A stretch of DNA of 8,457 nucleotides from JBKPHS01 sp046729975 (lineage in GTDB: Bacteria > Actinomycetota > Thermoleophilia > Solirubrobacterales > Thermoleophilaceae): positions 1 to 8,457 of the forward strand of contig JBKPHS010000126.1 in assembly GCA_046729975.1 (NCBI GenBank), given 5' to 3'. A program made the translations under genes and the position numbers. Each line of letters opens with the position of its first letter. The first letter of the stretch is position 1. The notes under the pieces are model-generated. The model saw nothing but the letters and a program-made list of their open reading frames with translations, did not search any database and was not told the DNA's origin. Shown piece after piece: positions 4,736 to 8,457 of the stretch.

Positions 4736-5353
4736 TCAGGCGGCCCGGAAGCGCGCGAAGTAGCCGAGCGGTCCGCCCACCCGGCGCTCGAGCTCGAACC
4801 CCGCGGCCTCGGCCCGCTCGCGCAGCTTCCCGAAGGTGACGTAGTGCGGATCGCCGAAGAGCTCGCCCACGACCAGCCGCGCGCCGGGCGCGAGCACCCG
4901 GCGGAGCTCGCGCAGTGCCGCGTGCTGATCGGGGATCTCGCCGAGGACCGTCACCAGGTATGCGCCGTCGAAGCTGCCCTCGTCGTAGGGCATCTGGCGC
5001 GCGTCGGCGAGCGTCGGGACGACGTTGTCGATTCCCCGCTCGCCGGCGCGCGCGAGCGTGTGGTCGAGCATCTCCTCCTGTATGTCGAGCACCTCCAGCG
5101 TGCCGTCCGGGCGGAGCCATTCCGCGACCGGCAGCGCGTAGTACCCGGTGCCGGGACCGACCTCGAGCAGGCGCTCGCCCGGCTCCGGCACGAGGATGTC
5201 CCGGAGACGCGCACGCGTGATGAAGGGGTGCGGCGCCTCGACCCAGAAGCGCTGCGAGTAGGGGCAGGCCGACGGGTTGCGCCGCCACCAGAGGGCCACG
5301 CCGAGCAGACCCGCGATGCCGAGCAGCGCGAGCCGTCTCACTCCCGTCGTCAT
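4736..5353 (-). CDS. Membrane-anchored class I SAM-dependent methyltransferase
   Basis: This 205-residue protein has a hydrophobic N-terminal segment (7-23) flanked by basic residues, probably a single anchor, followed by a Rossmann-type methyltransferase domain. Motif I is LLEVGPGTGYY (62-72), the ribose-binding acidic residue is D90 in LEVLDIQ, LADARQMPY (115-123) is motif III-like, and FDGAYLVTVLGEIP (128-141) and LRELRRVLAPGARLVV (147-162) follow in the UbiE/Methyltransf_11 order. The methyl acceptor is unknown. ATG 5353 is preceded by an ATAGGGG stretch and lies 9 bases after the stop of the glycoside hydrolase gene, so the two are co-transcribed. The anchor suggests a lipid or envelope-linked acceptor, which is inference. 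Confidence 0.9.
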   Translation of the reverse strand: MTTGVRRLALLGIAGLLGVALWWRRNPSACPYSQRFWVEAPHPFITRARLRDILVPEPGERLLEVGPGTGYYALPVAEWLRPDGTLEVLDIQEEMLDHTLARAGERGIDNVVPTLADARQMPYDEGSFDGAYLVTVLGEIPDQHAALRELRRVLAPGARLVVGELFGDPHYVTFGKLRERAEAAGFELERRVGGPLGYFARFRAA

Positions 5354-5362
5354 GCCCCTATC

Positions 5363-6475
5363 TCAGCGGATGCGGGCGACGGCGTCCCTGAAGGCGAAGA
5401 ACGCAGGCTTCGGCGAGCCGTCCACTCGGAGCAATCCGGTGTGCAAGCCCCAGAAGTCCTTGTAGTTGGGCGGGTACGGCGGTGCGTCCTTCCAGTTGAA
5501 GTAAACGACGCCGCGCACACCGAGACGCCGGCGCTGCGAGGCGAGCAGCGGCAGTGAGCGCTGCACGTTGGAGGCATGACCGCCCGGGCCGACGCGGAAG
5601 TCGCTCGGCGGACCGACGTCGGACCAGCCGATCTCGGTCGCCCAGATCTTCGCCCCACGGTCGCGATGCCGGTTCATGACCTTCCGGATCGCCCGGAGGC
5701 GGGATAGGAGCTGGCGCGGACCCCGCGCGTACGGGTTCACGGCGAGGGTGTCGAAGCCGCGCTTCGCACCCGCCCTGTACATGCGGGCGATGAAGCGCGT
5801 CAGCGGCATCGGCGACAACCGCGACTCGGGCATGCCGGCCGTCACGATCTCGGCGCCGCGGTCGGCTCGCTTGATGCTCTTCCTCGCCGCGCGCAGCATC
5901 CTCGCGTAGCCCGCGGGGTTGGGGCGCGGCCGCCAGTAGACCGGCAGGTTCGGCTCGTTCCAGATCTGCCAGGAGCGGATCGGGGTCTTCGGCACGCTCG
6001 GATGCTCGGCCCAGAAGGAGCCGTTCGCGCCGTAGCGGCGAACGAGAGCGGCGCCAAAGCGCCCCAGGTCACCGTAGCGGCGGGGCGGATAGGCGCCATG
6101 TCCCCCGGAGTGGTGCTTCGAGCGGAAGGGCGGTGGGTTGAACAGGATGGGCAGCAGGCGGATCCCGTGTGAAGCGGTCGCGGCGACGTAGCCGTCGTAG
6201 AAGCCGAACTCGTAGTGGCCGGGGGAGGTCTCGATGCGCGACCAGTCGAACGTCTGGCGGATCAATCCCACGCCGATCGAGGACTGCTGGGCCAGGTTCG
6301 AGTCGCGGTAGCCGCCGTCGCCGCCGAGCACGTCCTCCGCGACGATGCCGACGAAGTCCGGCGGCACGGCAGGCGACGCCGACGCGGTCGGGATCAGAGC
6401 CGCGGGCGCGGCGAGGAGCGCGACAAGGCAAAGACGGAGCACGCGGCGACGCGCGCGCGAGACGCAAGCGTTCAT
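5363..6475 (-). CDS. Secreted clan-A-type glycoside hydrolase (TIM barrel)
   Basis: This 370-residue protein begins with a basic n-region (RARRRVLR), a hydrophobic core (about 13-29) and an Ala-Ser-Ala site near residue 33, a typical Sec signal peptide. The mature part reads as a clan GH-A (beta/alpha)8 barrel: VGLIRQTFDWSRIETSPGHY (69-88, the residues after the first strand), IRSWQIWNEPN (166-176) with E174 as acid/base, LAVNPYA (244-250), and KIWATEIGWSD (276-286) with E281 as nucleophile. A late VVYFNWKD strand (323-330) follows. It resembles GH5/GH39-type enzymes, but I cannot choose a family or substrate. ATG 6475 is chosen because GGAGGA lies 5 bases upstream and the signal peptide starts there; the frame stays open to 6553. 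It is the first gene of a three-gene operon and diverges from the GntR regulator. Confidence 0.88.
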   Translation of the reverse strand: MNACVSRARRRVLRLCLVALLAAPAALIPTASASPAVPPDFVGIVAEDVLGGDGGYRDSNLAQQSSIGVGLIRQTFDWSRIETSPGHYEFGFYDGYVAATASHGIRLLPILFNPPPFRSKHHSGGHGAYPPRRYGDLGRFGAALVRRYGANGSFWAEHPSVPKTPIRSWQIWNEPNLPVYWRPRPNPAGYARMLRAARKSIKRADRGAEIVTAGMPESRLSPMPLTRFIARMYRAGAKRGFDTLAVNPYARGPRQLLSRLRAIRKVMNRHRDRGAKIWATEIGWSDVGPPSDFRVGPGGHASNVQRSLPLLASQRRRLGVRGVVYFNWKDAPPYPPNYKDFWGLHTGLLRVDGSPKPAFFAFRDAVARIR

Positions 6476-6480
6476 GAGGG

Positions 6481-6508
6481 TCCTCCAGCGGCCTGGCCTG
6501 TCGGCCGC
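6481..6508 (-). promoter_or_regulatory. Strong ribosome site and leader hairpin of the glycoside hydrolase
   Basis: On the minus strand GGAGGA (6486-6481) stands 5 bases before ATG 6475 and fixes the start. Immediately upstream, GCGGCC (6488-6493) and GGCCGC (6503-6508) form a 6-bp stem with a 9-base loop. No convincing promoter hexamers were found in the remaining intergenic DNA for this gene. Confidence 0.5.
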
Positions 6509-6607
6509 AAGTTGGCGCTCGTCTTGTACCCGCCGTGTGGTGCTACTAGACATGCGTTATCACCTGCCTCGAATGGGAAACGGCTTCGCGGGCAGGCGCC
6601 AATCCGG

Positions 6608-6627
6608 CCGCGCCCTGAAAGGCGCGG
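6608..6627. promoter_or_regulatory. Perfect 7-bp dyad upstream of the GntR gene, candidate operator
   Basis: CCGCGCC (6608-6614) and GGCGCGG (6621-6627) form a perfect inverted repeat around CTGAAA. It lies just upstream of the TACCTT -10 candidate, a position suited to autoregulation by the FadR-type protein encoded next. If translation begins at 6631 instead, the same dyad is a hairpin directly before the start codon and would hide the only ribosome-site-like bases. Confidence 0.4.
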
Positions 6628-6633
6628 CGGATG

Positions 6634-6639
6634 TACCTT
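6634..6639 (+). promoter_or_regulatory. Candidate -10 element (TACCTT) for the GntR gene
   Basis: TACCTT is a TANNNT-type hexamer ending 6 bases before ATG 6646, nearly the same geometry as the hexamer before the metallopeptidase gene, and it implies a leaderless message. CTGAAA at 6615-6620 is -35-like, but at only 13 bases the spacing is poor. Confidence 0.3.
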
Positions 6640-6645
6640 TGGCTC

Positions 6646-7359
6646 ATGGAGCGCAGTACGGCCCTCGCGGCTGTCTTCAAGCCAGTCCAGCCGCCGACGA
6701 CTTTCGAGGAGACCGTCGAGCGGCTCGGCACCGCGATACGGCTCGGGCTGCTCGCCCCAGGCACCAACCTGCCACCCGAGCGCGAACTCGCCGAGCAGCT
6801 TGGCATCGCCCGCTCGACCCTGCGCCAGGCGCTCACGACCTTAGTACAGAGCGGCCACCTCGTGTCGATACGTGGCCGTGGCGGTGGCACGTTCGTCGCG
6901 GACTCACCGCCGCTTTCGTCAGACCGGAAGGGATCCGCCGAGCCGCTCGGCGAGTCGGCTCGCGCGGTGCTCGACTTCCGAGTCGCGGTCGAAACGGGCG
7001 CCACGGTGCTGGCTGCCGAGCGGGCCGGGGAGGAGGATCTCGCCCCCCTTGACGCACTCGTCGAGCGCATGGACCGGGCCGAGGCCTTCGAGGACTATCG
7101 GCGTGCCGACATCCGCTTCCACATCGGCGTCGCCGAGGCGGCGCGCTCGCCGCGGCTCATACGGGCGATGACGGAGGTGCAGGGGCAGATGAGCGAGCTG
7201 ATCGGCCTGATCGCGCACCCAGACGAGGTGCTGACGCGCTCGAACGCCCAGCACCGCCAGCTGCTCAACTTGGTCGGCAGACACAACACCGGCGCCGCCG
7301 TGCGCCTGATGCGCGAGCACATCGAGGGCACCGAGCACATCCTGGCCGGGCTCCTGTAG
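6646..7359 (+). CDS. FadR/GntR-family transcriptional regulator
   Basis: This 237-residue DNA-binding protein has an N-terminal winged helix-turn-helix (about 20-85), including LPPERELAEQLGIARSTLRQ in the GntR signature region and the wing RGRGGGTFV (76-84). An all-helical FCD domain (about 105-237) follows. The expected FCD metal/ligand residues are visible: D155 and H159 in RADIRFH, H203 in NAQHRQ and H225 in MREH. Such regulators bind a small carboxylate or similar effector and usually repress nearby catabolic genes. ATG 6646 is chosen because a TACCTT hexamer sits 6 bases upstream and the five extra residues from ATG 6631 (MYLWL) look non-native; 6631 remains possible. It diverges from the glycoside hydrolase and is followed directly by the 42-codon ORF and the dehydrogenase, which it probably regulates. 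Confidence 0.93.
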   Translation: MERSTALAAVFKPVQPPTTFEETVERLGTAIRLGLLAPGTNLPPERELAEQLGIARSTLRQALTTLVQSGHLVSIRGRGGGTFVADSPPLSSDRKGSAEPLGESARAVLDFRVAVETGATVLAAERAGEEDLAPLDALVERMDRAEAFEDYRRADIRFHIGVAEAARSPRLIRAMTEVQGQMSELIGLIAHPDEVLTRSNAQHRQLLNLVGRHNTGAAVRLMREHIEGTEHILAGLL

Positions 7360-7396
7360 ATGGCTGATTCCACGACCCCGCGCACGCGGATGTCGC
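7359..7396 (+). repeat. Solo copy of the dispersed GATGGCTGATTCCACG repeat
   Basis: Starting on the last base of the GntR stop codon, this 38-base stretch matches the reverse complement of about 3298-3337 with one substitution early on, a 2-base deletion (GCGCAC-GCGG against GCGCACACGCGG) and one change near the end. No convincing inverted partner follows it, unlike the pair at 3271-3337. Its bases provide the ATG and first codons of the 42-codon ORF. Confidence 0.75.
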
Positions 7397-7488
7397 ACGG
7401 ATGCCGTCACCGGATCGGGGTCATCGGGCTCGCCGATACCTTCTACACGGACCTCAAGAACGTCTACTACGCGACCGAGCCGGCCTGA
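7360..7488 (+). CDS. 42-codon ORF coupled to the dehydrogenase; possible gene remnant
   Basis: ATG 7360 begins directly after the GntR stop. The first 12 or so residues (MADSTTPRTRMS) are encoded by the dispersed repeat, whereas the last 25 (beginning RIGVIGLADTFYTDLKNVYY and ending ATEPA) look like real protein with almost exclusively G/C third positions. The TGA overlaps the dehydrogenase start as TGATG, a normal coupling arrangement. One reading is that this is the C-terminus of a larger operon gene whose body was lost and whose 5' side is now repeat DNA; the other is a genuine micropeptide or leader. I cannot identify the parent family. No Shine-Dalgarno sequence precedes ATG 7360, although reinitiation after the GntR stop is possible. 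Confidence 0.35.
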   Translation: MADSTTPRTRMSHGCRHRIGVIGLADTFYTDLKNVYYATEPA

Positions 7489-8231
7489 TGGGACGGCTCC
7501 ACGACAAGGTCTGCGTGATAACGGGCGCGGCCGGTGGGATCGGCGCGGAGGCCGCTCGCCTGTTCAAGGAGGAGGGCGCGACCGTCGTCGGGGTCGACCT
7601 GCGCGACGACTCCCCGGGGGACCTGGCGCTCGCGGTCGACGTGACCGAGGAGGGCGCGGTACGCGACATGTACGCGCGCGCGCGCGAGGAGCTCGGACGC
7701 GTCGACGTCCTCTTCAACAACGCGGGCATCTCCCCGAGCGACGACGCGTCGGCGCTCGACACCTCGCTCGAGGCGTGGCAGCGCGTGCAGGACGTGAACC
7801 TGAAGAGCGTCTTCCTCTGCTGCAAGCACGGCATCCCGCACCTGCTCGACGGAGGCGGCGGCTCGGTGATCAACACGGCGTCCTTTGTGGCCTTGATTGG
7901 CGCGGCCACCTCGCAGATCTCCTACACGGCCTCGAAGGGCGGCGTTCTCGCGCTGACCCGGGAGCTGGGCGTCGAGCTCGCGCGGCGCGGCGTGCGCGTG
8001 AACGCGCTCTGCCCGGGGCCGGTCAACACCCGGCTGCTCCAGGAGCTGTACGCGAAGGATCCCGAGCAGGCCGCCCGCCGGCTCGTTCACGTGCCGATGG
8101 GCCGCTTTGCCGAACCGCGCGAGATCGCCCACGGAGCCCTCTTCCTGGCGAGCGACGACTCCTCCTACGTGACGGCCTCCACGTTCCTCGTGGACGGCGG
8201 GCTCTCCGGCGCCTACGTCACTCCGGAGTAG
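7488..8231 (+). CDS. NAD(P)-dependent short-chain dehydrogenase/reductase
   Basis: This 247-residue classical SDR has the cofactor glycine motif TGAAGGIG (12-19), an acidic residue after strand 2 (VVGVDLRD, D37, favouring NAD(H)), NNAG (77-80), N104 in the helix-4 position, S132, and the catalytic YTASK (Y146, K150). The C-terminal LVDGG (234-238) is standard. The SDR region INTASFVALIGAATSQ with the end SGAYVTPE strongly recalls the dehydrogenases labelled 3-oxoacyl-ACP reductase that accompany glutamine-synthetase-like genes in actinobacterial amine-utilisation loci. A catabolic oxidoreductase role is therefore more likely than fatty acid synthesis; this is inference from memory. ATG 7488 overlaps the upstream stop (TGATG); the frame is open from 7401, but the extra residues are not SDR-like. 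The 3' end overlaps the convergent gene by 14 bases. Confidence 0.93.
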   Translation: MGRLHDKVCVITGAAGGIGAEAARLFKEEGATVVGVDLRDDSPGDLALAVDVTEEGAVRDMYARAREELGRVDVLFNNAGISPSDDASALDTSLEAWQRVQDVNLKSVFLCCKHGIPHLLDGGGGSVINTASFVALIGAATSQISYTASKGGVLALTRELGVELARRGVRVNALCPGPVNTRLLQELYAKDPEQAARRLVHVPMGRFAEPREIAHGALFLASDDSSYVTASTFLVDGGLSGAYVTPE

Positions 8232-8457
8232 CCGGGCCGGAGCCGGCCCCCGCCGCTTCGCGCTGCGCCGCGGGATCGAGTGGGGTCATCACGCGCACGT
8301 GCCGGCGCCCCACCATCACGAAGGGCACGCGCTCCTCGCTGTGCGGGGCGTCGAGTGTTGTGATCACGGCGTCCTGGATCGAGAGGAACTCGCGGTCCCG
8401 CTGGTTCACGAAGTCGGACAGCCGGCTGCGAAAGCCCTCCCCGGGCAGGGTGAGGTT
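8218..8457 (-). CDS. DUF6812-like protein, C-terminal part
   Basis: The frame is open to the window edge, so the start is not included; GTG at 8409 is internal. The visible 79 residues begin with a short strand-rich region, then RLSDFVNQRDREFLSIQDAVIT and, after a charged spacer, VPFVMVGRRHVRVMTPL, and end in an Ala/Pro/Gly-rich tail. The order L-S-D-x-x-N-x-x-D-R-x-F-L followed by a V-P-F strand and a hydrophobic last strand resembles small beta-rich DUF6812 proteins, whose role is not known to me. The stop TGA (8220-8218) lies inside the end of the dehydrogenase gene, giving a 14-base convergent overlap. Confidence 0.6.
   Translation of the reverse strand, partial: NLTLPGEGFRSRLSDFVNQRDREFLSIQDAVITTLDAPHSEERVPFVMVGRRHVRVMTPLDPAAQREAAGAGSGPATPE

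Noticed and set aside
4487..5557. Long plus-strand open frame opposite the HAD, methyltransferase and hydrolase genes.
   Set aside because: The opposing genes have clear domain motifs in order; this frame shows only shadow composition and spans three real genes.

Overview
The window reads as chromosomal DNA of a high-GC actinobacterium. Reading frames are rich in G/C at third codon positions, GTG and TTG starts are frequent, and several of the small membrane and acidic proteins look like ones seen in Thermoleophilia (Solirubrobacterales/Gaiellales). That placement is an inference from style, not from a marker gene. Packing is tight: no gap between genes exceeds about 180 bases, and there is no phage gene, transposase, CRISPR array or rRNA.

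Layout: (1) 1-167, the tail of a DUF559-type nuclease-fold protein, convergent with (2) a six-helix ABC-2/YhgE-like membrane protein on the minus strand (169-1128). (3) 1263-1976, three small plus-strand genes: a one-helix membrane protein, a 67-residue charged protein and a 56-residue acidic peptide. (4) 1973-3223, a minus-strand operon of two small membrane proteins joined by a TTGA stop/start overlap, then a DUF72 TIM-barrel protein whose stop overlaps the acidic peptide's stop. (5) 3224-3350, a divergent promoter region filled by an imperfect palindrome. (6) 3351-3926, a membrane-anchored zincin-like metallopeptidase, followed at once by tRNA-Ser(GGA) and a dyad-rich spacer. (7) 4207-6475, a minus-strand operon: secreted clan-A-type glycoside hydrolase, membrane-anchored SAM methyltransferase, cap-poor HAD hydrolase. 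(8) 6476-8231, a divergent FadR/GntR regulator, a 42-codon ORF, and a short-chain dehydrogenase like those found in actinobacterial glutamine-synthetase (gamma-glutamylated amine) catabolic loci. (9) 8218-8457, the end of a minus-strand gene resembling DUF6812.

How parts fit: the regulator and dehydrogenase probably belong to one amine-catabolic locus. The genes that usually accompany them (synthetase, amidotransferase, permease) are not between them. In their place is a short ORF whose 5' end is a copy of a repeat also present as an inverted pair about 4 kb away. The hydrolase-methyltransferase-HAD genes are co-transcribed by spacing (9 and 4 nt), but their shared purpose is not evident.

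The items most worth following are the shared repeat (3271-3337 and 7359-7396), the coding-like scar it abuts, and the crossing complementary segments downstream of tRNA-Ser. No complete, clearly novel defence or mobile system is visible.
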